Below, piece after piece: positions 48,537 to 60,946 of a stretch of 64,000 nucleotides of DNA (the first letter of the stretch is position 1; every line of letters starts with the position of its first letter). The stretch lies in assembly GCA_963720705.1 (NCBI GenBank), contig CAVRGJ010000005.1:310001-374000 (forward strand), written 5' to 3'. This DNA comes from DASWJZ01 sp963720705 (GTDB taxonomy: Bacteria; Pseudomonadota; Alphaproteobacteria; Rhizobiales; Afifellaceae). The notes under the pieces are model-generated. The model worked only from the letters and a program-made list of their open reading frames with translations, was not told the DNA's origin and did not search any database. Position numbers and translations under genes: made by a program.

Positions 48537-49974
48537 ATGCCGGACTGGCCCATCCACGCGACGATCGACGGCCCGATCGTGATGATCGGCTTCGGCTCGA
48601 TCGGTCGGGGAACGCTCCCGCTCATCCTGCGACATTTCAGGTTCGACAAGCGCCGCATGGTGGTGATCGACCCCGACGACGGCGACCGCAAGCTGCTCGA
48701 CGAGCACGGCATCCGCTTCATCCATCAGGCGGTCACGCCCGAGCGTTACCGGCACCTTCTGACGCCGCTTCTGACCGAACGCGGAGGGCAGGGCTTCTGT
48801 GTCAACCTCTCGGTCGACACCTCCTCGCTCGATATCATGAAGCTCTGCCGTGAGATCGGCGCGCTCTATGTCGACACCGTGGTCGAGCCATGGCCCGGCT
48901 TCTACTACGACCGCACGGCGAATCCCGAAGCTCGCACTAACAACGCGCTCCGCAACACGGTGCGCGAGGAGAAAGAGAAAAACCCCGGCGGCACCACGGC
49001 GATCTCATGCTGTGGCGCCAATCCCGGCATGGTCTCGTGGTTCGTTAAGCAGGCGCTTGTGAACCTTGCCGGCGATCTCGGAGCGACTTTCAGCGAGCCG
49101 GGGCCGGACGACCGCGAAGGATGGGCGCGGCTGATGCGCGATCTCGGCGTGAAGGGCGTGCATATCGCCGAGCGTGACACGCAGCGCTCGAAGAAGCCGA
49201 AGCCGATGAACGTCTTCGTCAACACGTGGTCGGTCGAAGGCTTTCTTTCTGAAGGCATGCAGCCGGCCGAACTCGGCTGGGGCACGCATGAGAAGTGGCT
49301 GCCGGAGAACGGGCATCTGGAGACCATCGGTTCGAAGGCCGGCGCCTATCTCCTGCAGCCCGGCGCGAATACGCGTGTCCGAAGCTGGTGCCCGACGCCC
49401 GGACCGCAATACGGTTTCCTGGTCACGCACAACGAGTTCGATCTCGATCGCCGACTACTTCACGCTGCGCGACGGCGACAAGGTCGTCTTCCGGCCGACA
49501 TGCCACTACGCCTATCACCCTTCGAACGACGCGGTGCTTTCGCTGCACGAGCTCTTCGGCCGCGCCGGCCAGCGCCAGGCGGACGATCATATTCTCGACG
49601 AGAACGAGCTCGTCGACGGCGTCGACGAGCTCGGCGTGCTCCTCTACGGCCACGCGAAGAATGCCTATTGGTACGGCTCGCAGCTCTCGATCGACGAGAC
49701 GCGCGATTTGGCGCCCCACCAGAACGCGACCGGCCTGCAGGTGACCTCGGCGGTGCTTGCCGGCATGGTGTGGGCCTTGGAAAATCCGCAGGCGGGGATC
49801 GTCGAGGCGGACGAGATGGACTACCGCCGCTGCCTCGAGGTGCAGCTTCCCTATCTCGGCCCGGTCAAAGGCTACTACACCGACTGGACGCCGCTCGCCG
49901 ATCGACCCGGGTTCTTCCCGGAGGACATCGACGCGAGCGATCCCTGGCAGTTCCGGAATGTGCTGGTGAGATAA
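48537..49974 (+). CDS. hss: Homospermidine synthase (one apparent frameshift)
   Basis: Makes sym-homospermidine from putrescine/spermidine in an NAD+-dependent reaction, a hallmark polyamine of many alphaproteobacteria. N-terminal Rossmann motif VMIGFGSIGRGTLPLIL; YVDTVVEPWPGFYYD and SCCGANPGMVSWFVKQAL follow. The frame changes after GFLVTHNE near 49437-49445 (one extra T), continuing as SISIADYFTLRDGDKVVF and ending at 49974. About 478 residues, normal. GGGGGA precedes ATG 48537. The end is six bases from the convergent DUF934 gene. Confidence 0.9.
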
Positions 49975-49980
49975 AGCCGG

Positions 49981-50527
49981 TTAGCCTACGGGCTGCCTGA
50001 GCCAAGGCCGTGTGCCAGAGGGACCCTCGCGTGGCGCGGTCGGGACCGGCTGGTAGTAATGATGCATCTCGGCGAGTCGGCCGGCGAGGAGCGCCGTGCG
50101 CGTCGGTGCGTGGCTGACCGCGAAGCTTGTGATGCCGCAGCGGCGCATCAGCGGAATCTGGTCGGCGAGCACGTCGCCGACGGCGCGAAGCTCGCCCGAA
50201 AATCCCAGCCGCTCGCGCAGAAGGCGGGCGGTGGAATAGGCGCGACCGTCGGAGAATTTCGGAAAGGAAAGTGCGATCAGCGACAGGCGCGGGAGATGCT
50301 CCACGAGCGCATCGACGGCTTCGCCGGCCGCGACCTCGATCGCCGAGCGGGCCTTCATGTGCCAAGAAGCGATCGGGCTCGGCGAGAAAATCCTTGAGCG
50401 GCACGAGCAACGGGTAATCTCCGGCAAGAAGCGCAGCGTCTGGCGTGAAGTGCACCCACTCGTCCGGATGGAAGCGCCCTTTTCCAGAGACGGCGTCTCG
50501 CCAGATCGGATCGTCGGACGCACTCAT
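49981..50527 (-). CDS. DUF934 protein of the sulfite assimilation operon (one apparent frameshift)
   Basis: N-terminal part SGKGRFHPDEWVHFTPD and LLVPLKDFLAEPDRFLA from ATG 50527; C-terminal part IALSFPKFSDGRAYSTARLL and ELRAVGDVLADQIPLMRRCG in another frame ending at 49981. The frame change is near 50360-50370. DUF934 proteins regularly accompany cysH/cysI in proteobacteria and are thought to assist sulfite reduction, but no activity is proven. The start overlaps the cysH stop as ATGA. About 181 residues. Confidence 0.85.
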
Positions 50528-51271
50528 ATGCCGCTCCCGTCCGTCTCGAAGGCGGCGAGGCCGAAATGAATGCCGCATTCCGTCTTGTCGCGGCCGCGCC
50601 AGCGGCCGTCGCGTTCGTCCTCGCCTTCGGCGACGCGCGTCGTGCAGGGCATGCAGCCGATCGAGCGGAAGCCGTCGGCAACGAGCGGGTGCTCCGGAAG
50701 ATCGTGGAGTTTCCGATAAGCGGCGAGGTCATCCTTCGACCAGCCGGCGAGCGGATTGATCTTGATGCGCTCGCCGTCGGCTTCGACGAGCGGCAGTGCG
50801 GCGCGCGTGCCGCCTTGATAGCGTTTGCGGCCGGATATCCAGGCGTCGAAGCCGGAGAGCGCGCGCGCCAGCGGCGCCACCTTGCGGATCGCACAGCATT
50901 TGTCCGGCTCGCGCAGCCACAGGCCGGAATCGGTGTCATGGGTCGCAAGCGTCGCCGGATCGGGGCGCGCGGCGCGCACGTCCGTCAGTCCAAGCCGCTC
51001 AATCAGCTCGTCGCGATAGCGGAGCGTCGAGCCGAAGATCTTTCCCGTGTCGATGAAGACGACCGGGATTGCGCGATCGACGGAGGCGGCGAGATGCAAA
51101 AGCACGACGGAGTCCGCGCCGAAGCTTGAGACGAGCGCGACGTGGCCATCGAACTCGCGGTTAACGATGTCGTCGAGGACATCGCGCGTGCGCCAGTTGG
51201 TGTAACGCGCATCCAGGAGCGCGGCGTGCGTCTCCGCCGGGTTGGCTTCGTTGAACGGCGCGGCGAATGCT

Positions 51272-51285
<14 letters not shown>
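50524..51285 (-). CDS. cysH: Adenylyl-sulfate (APS-type) reductase CysH
   Basis: 253 residues. Reduces activated sulfate to sulfite. Nucleotide-binding VSSFGADSVVLLHLA; the cysteine pairs KCCAIRK and IGCMPCT that bind a [4Fe-4S] cluster mark it as the APS type; the catalytic cysteine is in KTECGIH at the C-terminus. ATG 51285 is preceded by AAGGAGG, and it overlaps the cysI 3' end by 14 bases. Confidence 0.93.
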
Positions 51286-52930
<1,645 letters not shown>

Positions 52931-52939
52931 GGTTGACCC

Positions 52940-53248
52940 TCAGGCCGCACATCCGCGCGAAGCGGAGGTGGCTTGTTTCCTTTTCGAGTTTCCGGTCGTC
53001 GGGCCCTCGGCGCGGATTTTCTCACGGAGCCGCGTCGGCACGAGCCGCGCGCCCTCGCGCTTGATCTCGATCGCGTAGGGCTCGACGACGCGGTTCTCCG
53101 CGGCGTCCTTGGCGCCGCGTTGAAGAGCGGCGTCGACGGCCTCCTTCGTTTCCAGCACCTCCGCCTCGTCGATGTCGAGCGTCCAGCCACTCGTGGTCTG
53201 GAAGACAACGAGCCCGTCCTTCAGGCTGTTCGCGGTGACGACGTTCAT
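52940..53248 (-). CDS. DUF2849 protein between cysG and cysI
   Basis: 102 residues: VTANSLKDGLVVFQTTSGWT, then EVLETKEAVDAALQRGAKDA and a conserved VEPYAIEI. Small DUF2849 proteins lie between cysG and cysI in Rhizobiales; their role is unknown but position points to siroheme or sulfite metabolism. Nine bases separate it from cysI and ten from cysG. A basic tail (GNSKRKQATSASRG) ends the protein. Confidence 0.88.
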   Translation of the reverse strand: MNVVTANSLKDGLVVFQTTSGWTLDIDEAEVLETKEAVDAALQRGAKDAAENRVVEPYAIEIKREGARLVPTRLREKIRAEGPTTGNSKRKQATSASRGCAA

Positions 53249-53258
53249 CGGGTGGGCC

Positions 53259-54278
53259 TCAGGCGGCCAGAACGTCGGAGTCTGCGAGGATGCCGGGCAC
53301 GCCGGGCACCACCTCGAATGGAACCTTGGCTGAGCGAAGCGCTTGCACCACGGCGCCCGAGTTGGCGAATGCCGACGGATCGCCAGCTGTCAGGCGAACG
53401 ACGCGGCGGCCGGACGAAGCTTCGTCTACGAGGAGCTTGCCAACGTCGCCCGGTGCCGCGATGCGCCCGCCAATCAAAATCCGATCGGCGTCACGGCGGC
53501 CCATGGCGATGACGTCGCCCGGTACCTCTGCATCGTGCACGATCACGTCCGCTTCTTGGAGGGCGCGCTGCGCGCGAAGCGTGAGAAGATCGGCCGCGCC
53601 TCCGGCGCCGACCAGCCAAACGAACCCGTGGCTTTCCGGATCCGCTCGGGTCAAAAGCCGCGAGGCAAGCCGCCGCGCATCCTCGATCCGGCCGGAAAGC
53701 GCGGCGTCGGCGACACGGCCTTCGAAGAACGCCGCCCAGAAGCGCCGGCGCGCCTGTCCTTTGGGCAGCACGCGGTCGGCGGCCGCGCGAAACGATTCGC
53801 CGAGTCTTGCGAGCGCGCCGAGGCGCGGGGGGAGCATGGCCTCGATCCTGGCGCGAAGCTTTTGTGCAAGAACGGGGCCGGCGCCGGTGGAGGAGATCGC
53901 AATCGCGACCGGTGCGCGGTTCACGATCGCCGGCGTGTAGAAGTCGCAAAGATCGGGGAGGTCGACGGCGTTTGCCGGGATGTTCCGAGCACGCGCCGCC
54001 GCGACGACCGCGGCGTCAGCGTCGCGCGCTCCATATGCCGCAAACGCCAGCACGGCCCCGTCGAGGTCCGTTTCAAGAAACCCGCGCCCGCGATGCTCAA
54101 GCCCGTGCGCGGCAACAAGCCTCGAGAGCGTATCGGACGGCGTTTCTGCGACGAGGCGGATTTTCGCCTCGGTTTCGAGCAAAAGGCGCACCTTCGCGAC
54201 GGCCGCCGCGCCGTCGCCGACGACGAGGACGACACGGCCGGCGACCTTGTGGAAGGCAGGAAAGACAGAAAGCCGTTC
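53259..54278 (-). CDS. cysG: Siroheme synthase CysG-like with shortened methyltransferase domain
   Basis: 339 residues from ATG 54278. Residues 1-210 are the precorrin-2 dehydrogenase/sirohydrochlorin ferrochelatase part (VVLVVGDGAAAVAKVRLLLE; NAVDLPDLCDFYTPAIVNR; AISSTGAGPVLAQKLRARIE). Residues 218-339 are only the first half of a SUMT domain (VWLVGAGGAADLLTLRAQRA; VRLTAGDPSAFANSGA; VVPGVPGI), stopping where full CysG has another 110-120 residues. The next gene begins ten bases later. The complete CobA at 21.8 kb presumably supplies the methyltransferase activity. Confidence 0.88.
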   Translation of the reverse strand, partial: ERLSVFPAFHKVAGRVVLVVGDGAAAVAKVRLLLETEAKIRLVAETPSDTLSRLVAAHGLEHRGRGFLETDLDGAVLAFAAYGARDADAAVVAAARARNIPANAVDLPDLCDFYTPAIVNRAPVAIAISSTGAGPVLAQKLRARIEAMLPPRLGALARLGESFRAAADRVLPKGQARRRFWAAFFEGRVADAALSGRIEDARRLASRLLTRADPESHGFVWLVGAGGAADLLTLRAQRALQEADVIVHDAEVPGDVIAMGRRDADRILIGGRIAAPGDVGKLLVDEASSGRRVVRLTAGDPSAFANSGAVVQALRSAKVPFEVVPGVPGILADSDVLAA

Positions 54279-54685
54279 CATCGACGCAGATCTCAGAGAG
54301 AATCGGGCTTTCAATATGGGTGACAGACACTTGGCCTGACAGAAACGGCTTGCTCAGTTTCCAGATGAAGGCGGAAAACTTTCGGGTCCGCCGGCGGTTA
54401 CGGGAGGGCAAAATCCCCTCTCGCCGGGAAGTTGCTCGGCGGGCGATTGTGTTGCCCTAGCGCCGCAACGCGCGCCGGCCTGCCCGGCTCCTCCCCAGCG
54501 CGCTTCCACGCGCCCCGGGATCATGGTTAATGAAAAGCTAACGGAAAGGGTTAATTCGTCCGAATGTCGCCACTTCCGGCGGTCAAGAAGGACGAGGGAG
54601 GCGTCCGCCTGGCGGATGCGGCGTGGGTGGCGTGCGCTCTTGTTGCGGGCGCGGTTGCCCCCGGAATCGGGGAGCGGGTGGCGTA
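54279..54685. other. Divergent promoter region between cysG and tamA
   Basis: 407 bases with no supported gene. It should hold the promoters of the cys operon (leftward) and of tamA-tamB (rightward). A GGTTAAT motif occurs twice (about 54525 and 54549). No transcription-factor site is clear apart from the CtrA-like box given separately. Confidence 0.5.
54527..54541 (+). promoter_or_regulatory. Possible CtrA-binding box upstream of tamA
   Basis: TTAATGAAAAGCTAA fits TTAA-N7-TTAA with one mismatch. CtrA controls envelope and cell-cycle genes in alphaproteobacteria. This is a short, degenerate motif and could be chance. Confidence 0.3.
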
Positions 54686-56624
54686 GTGAGCTTCGCGGGG
54701 GCCGAGCTTTTCCTTCGTTTCGTCCCGGGGCGGCGATGCCTGGCCCTCCTCACGGCAGGCGTATTCTTTGTGGCAAGCGCCAGCCTTCCCGCGCTCGCCT
54801 TTGAGCTCTTCGGGAGAAAGTTCTTCGAAAAGGCCGATACGACAGCAGTCGTTCCCGACGCGCAGCCCTATACGCTCGACTTCACCGTCACCGGCGGCGA
54901 CCGCGCGCTCGAAAAGGCGATTCGCGGCGCCTCTTCGCTGGCGCGCGACCTGAAGAAGCCGCCGCCCGGCACTGCCGGCCTTATCGCTCGCGCGCGCGGC
55001 GATTACGGCCGCATCGTCGCCGCACTCTACGGGCGCGGTTACTACGGTGGCATGATCGCCATCACGATCAAGGGCGAGCGGGTGGAGGCCATGCGGCCCG
55101 ACGCGGTGCTCCCGAACCCGACTCCCGTCACCGTCACCGTCGATCCCGGACCGCTCTTCAAGTTCGGCAAGATCGAGATCGACGGCATGCTGCCCGAGCC
55201 GCTGACCCACCGTGAAGCGAAGGCGCTCGATCGCGACAAGTGGGGACTGAAGGAGGGCGAGGTGGCGCGCTCCGGCGCGATCCTTTCGGCCGAGGGCCAT
55301 TTGATTGATGCGTGGCGTCAACACGGCCATCCGAAGGCTGCAATCCTGAAACGCAACGTGGTCGCCGACCACCGCACGAACCTGGTCGACGTCACGCTTG
55401 TCGTCGCGCCGGGTCCGGCGGCGCGCTTCGGCGCGGTCGAAGTGACCGGAACGGAGCGCATCGATCCGCAATATGCGCGCTTCATGACCGGGATTACGTC
55501 CGGCGCGCCCTACGATCCCGATGTGATCGAACGCGCTAGGAGGCGCATGCAGGACACCGGGGCCTTCGCAAGCGTCTCGGTGATCGAAGGCGATAAGGTT
55601 GGACCCGACGGGCTCATTCCCATCACGTTCAACGTGACGGAACGGAAGCGCCACCTGATCGGCGGCGGCGTCTCTTACGCGACAGTCGACGGCGCCACGC
55701 TCGAAGGTTACTGGACGCACCGCAATCTCTTCGGCCACGGCGAGAGCCTTCGGTTCGACGCGCAGCTCAGCCGCATCTTCGCCAACGACCTGACTGATCT
55801 CTCCTACGATATCTCGACGACCTTCCGCCGACCGGGAATGTTCACGCCCGATACGGATGCGACGCTCAAGCTTTCGGGCGTGCGCGAGTTCGTCGATACC
55901 TACGAGAGCCGTACCATCGCCGGTCAAGCCGGCCTCGAGCATCGCTTCAACGAAAAGCTGACGTTGAGCACGGCGGTCAATACCGAATGGGACCGGATCG
56001 AGGACGCTTTCGGCAAGAACCGCTTCCTGCTCGTCAGCCTCCCGTCGGAGCTTGACTACGATGCGCGCGACGACAAGCTCAATCCGACCGCAGGCCTCCG
56101 CGGCACGCTCGATGCCGAGCCGTTCGCCGACATCTTGAGCGGCACCGTCGCCGTCGTCACGAAGGGTACGCTCTCCGGCTACTACGCGGTCGACGACAGC
56201 GACCGCGTCGTGCTCGCCGCGCGCGGCTCGGTCGGCACCATCATCGGCGCCGATACGCAGGACATCCCGGCAACGCGGCGCTTCTTCCTCGGTGGCGGCG
56301 GCTCGATTCGCGGCTATGAGGTACAGGACCATCGGGCCGAAGATCGGCGACGAAGTCGTGGGCGGCCGTTCGTTCCTCGCGGCTTCGTTCGAGCTGCGCG
56401 TTCGCGTCACCGACACGATCGGCATCGTGCCCTTCGTCGACGTTGGCGCCGCCTACGAGGATCCGCTGCCCGATTTCTCCGAGGAGTTTCGCGTCGGTGC
56501 CGGCATCGGGCTCCGCTATCTGACGCCGCTTGGGCCGCTTCGCTTCGACGTAGCAGTGCCGGTCAATCGCAAGAGCGGCGACCCGCATTTCGCCTTTTAT
56601 GTCGGGTTGGGGCAATCTTTCTGA
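54686..56624 (+). CDS. tamA: TamA-like outer-membrane assembly factor (one apparent frameshift)
   Basis: Omp85-family protein that with TamB helps insert outer-membrane proteins. GTG 54686 gives a signal peptide (LALLTAGVFFVASASLPALA). POTRA domains follow (about 45-290: FTVTGGDRALEKAIRGASSL; FGKIEIDGMLPEPLTH; RFGAVEVTGTERIDPQY), then the beta-barrel (YWTHRNLFGHGESLRFDAQL; FFLGGGGSIRGYE). Near 56320 the frame changes and the barrel continues as GPKIGDEVVGGRSFLAASFE and ends at 56624 with the C-terminal aromatic signature YVGLGQSF. About 645 residues. Confidence 0.88.
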
Positions 56625-56626
56625 CG

Positions 56627-59600
56627 ATGTGGCGGCGATTCGCGAAACCCTTCTTCATATTCCTGCTGGCCGCCGGCCTCGCAGTCGGCGCGGCGAGCGC
56701 CAAGGACGATGGCGGCGGCTCGTGGTTCTCCGCTTTCCTGGAATCGCTTCTCTCAACGCCGGATCGGCAGGTAAAGCTCACGGGCCTCGAGGGCGTCTTT
56801 TCCGCAAACCCGAAGGTGGAGAAGATTACCGTCGCCGACCGCGACGGAGTATGGCTTGAGCTCGACGCCGTCGAGGTTGCGTGGAATCGCGCGGCACTAT
56901 TCGATCGAACCATCGATATCGAGAGTCTCAAGGCGGCGCGGGTTGCGATGCTCAGGCGGCCGGTCGCCGCAGAGGAGGCGCACGCCAGCAGTGCGCCATC
57001 GCCGCCGCCGCTTGCCATCAAGCTCAATGCGATCTCGCTGCCGCAGATTCTGCTTTCGGCGCCGGTCGCCGGGGGAGCGGCGGAGCTGACCGCGACCGGC
57101 GCCGCGAGCATTGCGCCGGACGTGCTTTCGGTGGAGCTCAGCGTCGACCGCCAGGACCGCGCCGGCTCGCTCGTCGCCAATCTTCGCCTTGAGCCGCAGG
57201 CCAACGTGCTGACCGCCGACATCAAGTTCAAGGAGCCCGCCGGCGGCCTTGTCGCGGAGCTGTTTGGTCTGCGCGGCCGGCCATCGGTCGCGGTCACGCT
57301 CTCCGGCACCGGCCCGCTCGACGCCTGGCGCGGGACGACGGAGGTCGAGGCCGGGGGCACGCGCGTGCTGGCCGGGGGCATGTCGGTCTCGCGCGGCGAC
57401 GATGGCTACCACGTCGCGGCTGAATTCGCGGCGGCGCTTCAGACGATCGTGCCTGAGGACTATGCGATGCTCCTTGCCGGTGACAGCCGGCTCACCGTCG
57501 ATCTCACCCGTTCCGACGACGGCGCAATTGCGCTCCGCTCCGCGACGCTTCGTTCCGAAGGCGTGGATCTTTCGGCGAGCGGTATGCTCGGGCCGGACCT
57601 GGTGCCGCGCAGCGCCGATCTGTCGCTTAAGCTCGGCCAGGCGGGACGCGCTGCGCTTCCCTTCGTTCCGGGCGACATCTCGGTCGCCACGCTGACGGCG
57701 GATATCGGACTCGACTCGGGCGAGGCGGCACCGTGGAAGGCATCGATCAAGGCGGACGGCGTCGAAGGTGCCTTCGGCCGCGTCGACGGCGTCGCCTTCG
57801 ACGCGTCGGGGCAGGCGCGGGACCTGGCGCGGCCGAGCACACGCGCGACGAACTTCCGCTTCGCGGCGTCCGCGGATGGCGTCGTGCCGAACGACCTTGC
57901 GCTGCGTGACGCGCTCGGCCCGACCTTCAAAGCGCGTGGCACGGGGTCATGGTCAGCCGGGCGCCCGGTCGCGTTCGAAGGCCTCAGCGTCATCCTGACC
58001 GGCGCGACGGCGAATTTCTCCGGCACGGCGGACCGCAGCGGCCTAAGCGGCGACTTCGCGGCGAGCGTGATCGATCTCTCGCGCTTCTCGGATCTCGCGG
58101 GGCGGGCGCTCGAAGGTCGCGCCGAGCTGAAGGCGACGGGCTCGGCGGGTGCAGACGGCGCGCTCGATTTGAAGCTCGACGGTACGACGACCGATCTCTC
58201 GCTCGGCATCGCGATGCTCGATCCGCTCCTTGTCGGTGCGACGAAGCTCTCCGGCGGGCTGGCGCGGAACGATCAAGGGTTCCGCTTCGACAACCTTGTG
58301 CTCGTGAACGAAAGAGCTTCGGCGGAGCTGAACGGCAGCCTTTCCGATCCGGCGATCGACATGAGCGTCGCTGCCAGCGTCGCCGACCTCTCGCTGGTCA
58401 CGGAGCGCGCGGAAGGCACTGCGAAGATCACGGCGCATGTCACCGGCTCGCGCGACGCGCCGAAGGTCGAGGCGGAGGCTTCGGGCGACAACGTCGTGCT
58501 GATGGGACGCCCGCTCGCCGATGCGTCGGCGCGCTTTTCCGGCACTGTCGCCGGTCCCGCGACCGCAGGCGAGGCAGAGATCTCCGGCACGCTCGGCGAT
58601 GCGGCAGTGCGCGGCAAGGCGAAGCTCTCGGCCGGTGCCAACGGCGCGCGCATGCTCGACGATCTTCGTTTTGCGGTCGGCGAGAGCCAGATCACCGGCG
58701 ACCTCGCGATTGGCGCTGACGGGCTTCTCGCCGGCAAGCTCAACGTCGTCTCACCCGACCTCTCGAAGGTGGCGCCGCTCTTCCTAGTCGAGGGGAGTGG
58801 CGCGCTCCGCGCCGATATCGCGCTTAGTGCGGACGCCGGCGCGCAGTCCGCGACCTTTTCGGGAACCGCGACCGACGTCGTCTATGGCGGCACTTCGCTC
58901 AAATCCGCCGCGATCGAAGGGCAGGCGAGCGACCTCTTCGGTGTGCCGAAGATCGAGGGCGATTTCTCGCTCGCCAATCTGACGGCGGGCGGCCTCACCA
59001 TCGTCTCCGCCAAGGGCACGGCAGAGCGCTCGGGCGAGGCGACGGCATTCACTGTCGACGCCGCGCTCGCCGACGGGCGCGCCGACCTCAAGGGCGATCT
59101 TGCCCCGCGCGACGGCGGGCTCGCCATCGGCCTTCAGAGCCTTCTCTACAAACGACCGGGCATCGACCTTGCGCTGGCCGAGCCAACGACGATCGAAGTC
59201 AAGGACGGAGTGGCGCGGTTCGAGCGGACGACCCTCAAAGCCGGTGGCGGCACGATCACCCTGTCGGGCAGCGCCGGACCGACGCTCGATCTTGAAGCGG
59301 TGCTCGCGTCCGTTCCGGCCGCGCTCGTCAACGCCGCGTCGCCGGGCCTTGGTGCCGAGGGCACGATCTCCGGCGTCATATCCGCGCGCGGAGCCGCGTC
59401 TTCGCCCGACGCGAATTTCGAGATCACGCTTGCCGGCGCTTCGGTCGCCGCATCGCGCAACGCCGGCCTCGGGCCGCTCGGCGTGTCGGCGCGCGGGACG
59501 CTTGCCAAAAAGCGGATCGAACTCACGAGCGAGATTTTCGGGGCCGACGGCATGTCGGTGCAGGTGACTGGCACGGTCGGGGCGGAAAGCGGCGGGCCGC

Positions 59601-60901
59601 TCGATCTTCGGGTCAAGGGCGGCATCCCGCTGGCGCTCGGCAATCGCCAGCTTGCCGCACGTGGGGCGGCGCTCAACGGCGCGCTCAACGTCGATGTCGC
59701 AGTCTCAGGCACGACGACGGCGCCAAAATTCTCCGGCCGCGTCACCGCTGAGGGCGGCGGCTTCGTCGATCCGGAGACGGGGATCGTGCTGAAGAATCTC
59801 TCCTTGGTCGCCACCGTCTCCGGCGACCGTGTCGTCATCGAAAGGCTCAACGCGGAAAGCGGCGAGGGGACAGTGTCGGCGACGGGGCGCGTCGGTCTTG
59901 ACCCGAATGCCGGTTTTCCGATCGACCTTACCCTCCAGATCCGCAAAGCGCGCTACGTGAACGGAACGCTCGTCGCCGCCCGCTTCGATGCCGACTTGGC
60001 CTTGACCGGGACGCTTGCCGAGGGGCCGCTTCTCAAAGGCAAGGTGACGCTCGACCGAACCGATATCACCGTGCCCGACAAGCTTCCGAGCGATTCTGTC
60101 GCCGTCACCGTCGAGCATGTCGATCCGCCGCCGAAGGTCGAAGAGACGCTCGCGGTCGTACGCGCGCCCAACGCGCCGGACCGGAGCACAGCCAGTCGGA
60201 GCGCCGACATTAGCCTCGACGTCGCTGTCTCCGCCCCGCAGCGCATCTTCGTGCGCGGGCGCGGGCTCGACGCTGAATTCGGCGGCAACCTGACGCTGCG
60301 CGGACCGATCTCGTCGCTGGCCGCAACGGGCGCGTTCCGGATGGTGCGCGGCCGCCTTGACATCCTGACGCAACGTATCGCCTTCGACCGTGGCGTCATC
60401 ACGTTCGCCGGCGACCTCGATCCGATCCTCGATTTCTCCGGCTCGACGCGTACGAGCAGCATCACGATCACGGTCGCTGTCTCGGGCCGCGCCTCCGATC
60501 CGCAGGTGACCTTCACGTCGTCGCCGGATCTGCCGCAGGACGAGATCCTCGCGCGGTTGATCTTCTCCAAGGGGATCGGCGAGCTTTCGCCGCTTCAGAT
60601 CGCGCGGCTTGGTGCGGCCGCCTCGGAGCTTTCCGGCGGCTCCGGCGGGATCCTGTCGCAGCTTCGCGCGACGACCGGCCTCGACGACCTCGACATCGTG
60701 ACCGACGAGAAGGGCCAGACCTCGGTTGCCGCCGGCCGCTACGTGACGGAGAACGTCTATGTCGGCGTGCAGCAGGGGACGACGACGGAATCCTCGCGCG
60801 TCACCATCGACCTCGACGTCACCAAAAGCGTCAAGGCGCGCGCCGGCTATTCGGCAGACGGCGAATCGAGCCTCGGCATCTTCTACGAGAGGGAATATTG
60901 A
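56627..60901 (+). CDS. tamB: TamB-like translocation/assembly module protein
   Basis: 1424 residues. One N-terminal membrane anchor (KPFFIFLLAAGLAVGAAS), then a very long repetitive beta-rich AsmA/TamB-like stretch, and the TamB (DUF490) domain at the C-terminus (VRGRGLDAEFGGNLTLRGP; LPQDEILARLIFSKGIGELS; ending LGIFYEREY). It should span the periplasm as a lipid- or protein-conducting groove. It starts two bases after the tamA stop, the usual tamA-tamB pair. It reads in a single frame throughout, with no shift over 4.3 kb. Confidence 0.93.
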   Translation: MWRRFAKPFFIFLLAAGLAVGAASAKDDGGGSWFSAFLESLLSTPDRQVKLTGLEGVFSANPKVEKITVADRDGVWLELDAVEVAWNRAALFDRTIDIESLKAARVAMLRRPVAAEEAHASSAPSPPPLAIKLNAISLPQILLSAPVAGGAAELTATGAASIAPDVLSVELSVDRQDRAGSLVANLRLEPQANVLTADIKFKEPAGGLVAELFGLRGRPSVAVTLSGTGPLDAWRGTTEVEAGGTRVLAGGMSVSRGDDGYHVAAEFAAALQTIVPEDYAMLLAGDSRLTVDLTRSDDGAIALRSATLRSEGVDLSASGMLGPDLVPRSADLSLKLGQAGRAALPFVPGDISVATLTADIGLDSGEAAPWKASIKADGVEGAFGRVDGVAFDASGQARDLARPSTRATNFRFAASADGVVPNDLALRDALGPTFKARGTGSWSAGRPVAFEGLSVILTGATANFSGTADRSGLSGDFAASVIDLSRFSDLAGRALEGRAELKATGSAGADGALDLKLDGTTTDLSLGIAMLDPLLVGATKLSGGLARNDQGFRFDNLVLVNERASAELNGSLSDPAIDMSVAASVADLSLVTERAEGTAKITAHVTGSRDAPKVEAEASGDNVVLMGRPLADASARFSGTVAGPATAGEAEISGTLGDAAVRGKAKLSAGANGARMLDDLRFAVGESQITGDLAIGADGLLAGKLNVVSPDLSKVAPLFLVEGSGALRADIALSADAGAQSATFSGTATDVVYGGTSLKSAAIEGQASDLFGVPKIEGDFSLANLTAGGLTIVSAKGTAERSGEATAFTVDAALADGRADLKGDLAPRDGGLAIGLQSLLYKRPGIDLALAEPTTIEVKDGVARFERTTLKAGGGTITLSGSAGPTLDLEAVLASVPAALVNAASPGLGAEGTISGVISARGAASSPDANFEITLAGASVAASRNAGLGPLGVSARGTLAKKRIELTSEIFGADGMSVQVTGTVGAESGGPLDLRVKGGIPLALGNRQLAARGAALNGALNVDVAVSGTTTAPKFSGRVTAEGGGFVDPETGIVLKNLSLVATVSGDRVVIERLNAESGEGTVSATGRVGLDPNAGFPIDLTLQIRKARYVNGTLVAARFDADLALTGTLAEGPLLKGKVTLDRTDITVPDKLPSDSVAVTVEHVDPPPKVEETLAVVRAPNAPDRSTASRSADISLDVAVSAPQRIFVRGRGLDAEFGGNLTLRGPISSLAATGAFRMVRGRLDILTQRIAFDRGVITFAGDLDPILDFSGSTRTSSITITVAVSGRASDPQVTFTSSPDLPQDEILARLIFSKGIGELSPLQIARLGAAASELSGGSGGILSQLRATTGLDDLDIVTDEKGQTSVAAGRYVTENVYVGVQQGTTTESSRVTIDLDVTKSVKARAGYSADGESSLGIFYEREY

Positions 60902-60909
60902 GGCGCGCG

Positions 60910-60926
60910 CCCCTCGAGGGGGAGGT
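60910..60926. repeat. Short GC palindrome between convergent tamB and pbpC
   Basis: CCCCTCGAGGGG palindrome followed by AGGTT, resembling the right half of the family C repeats at 26283. The 45-base gap between the two stop codons is otherwise empty; the hairpin could act as a two-way terminator. Confidence 0.5.
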
Positions 60927-60946
60927 TATTCGGTGTGCGACCTTCG

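Noticed and set aside
54623..60901. A single 2092-codon frame joining TamA and TamB
   Set aside because: The join arises because the TamA frame shifts near 56320; the true TamA end (YVGLGQSF) is in another frame and stops at 56624, two bases before the TamB start.
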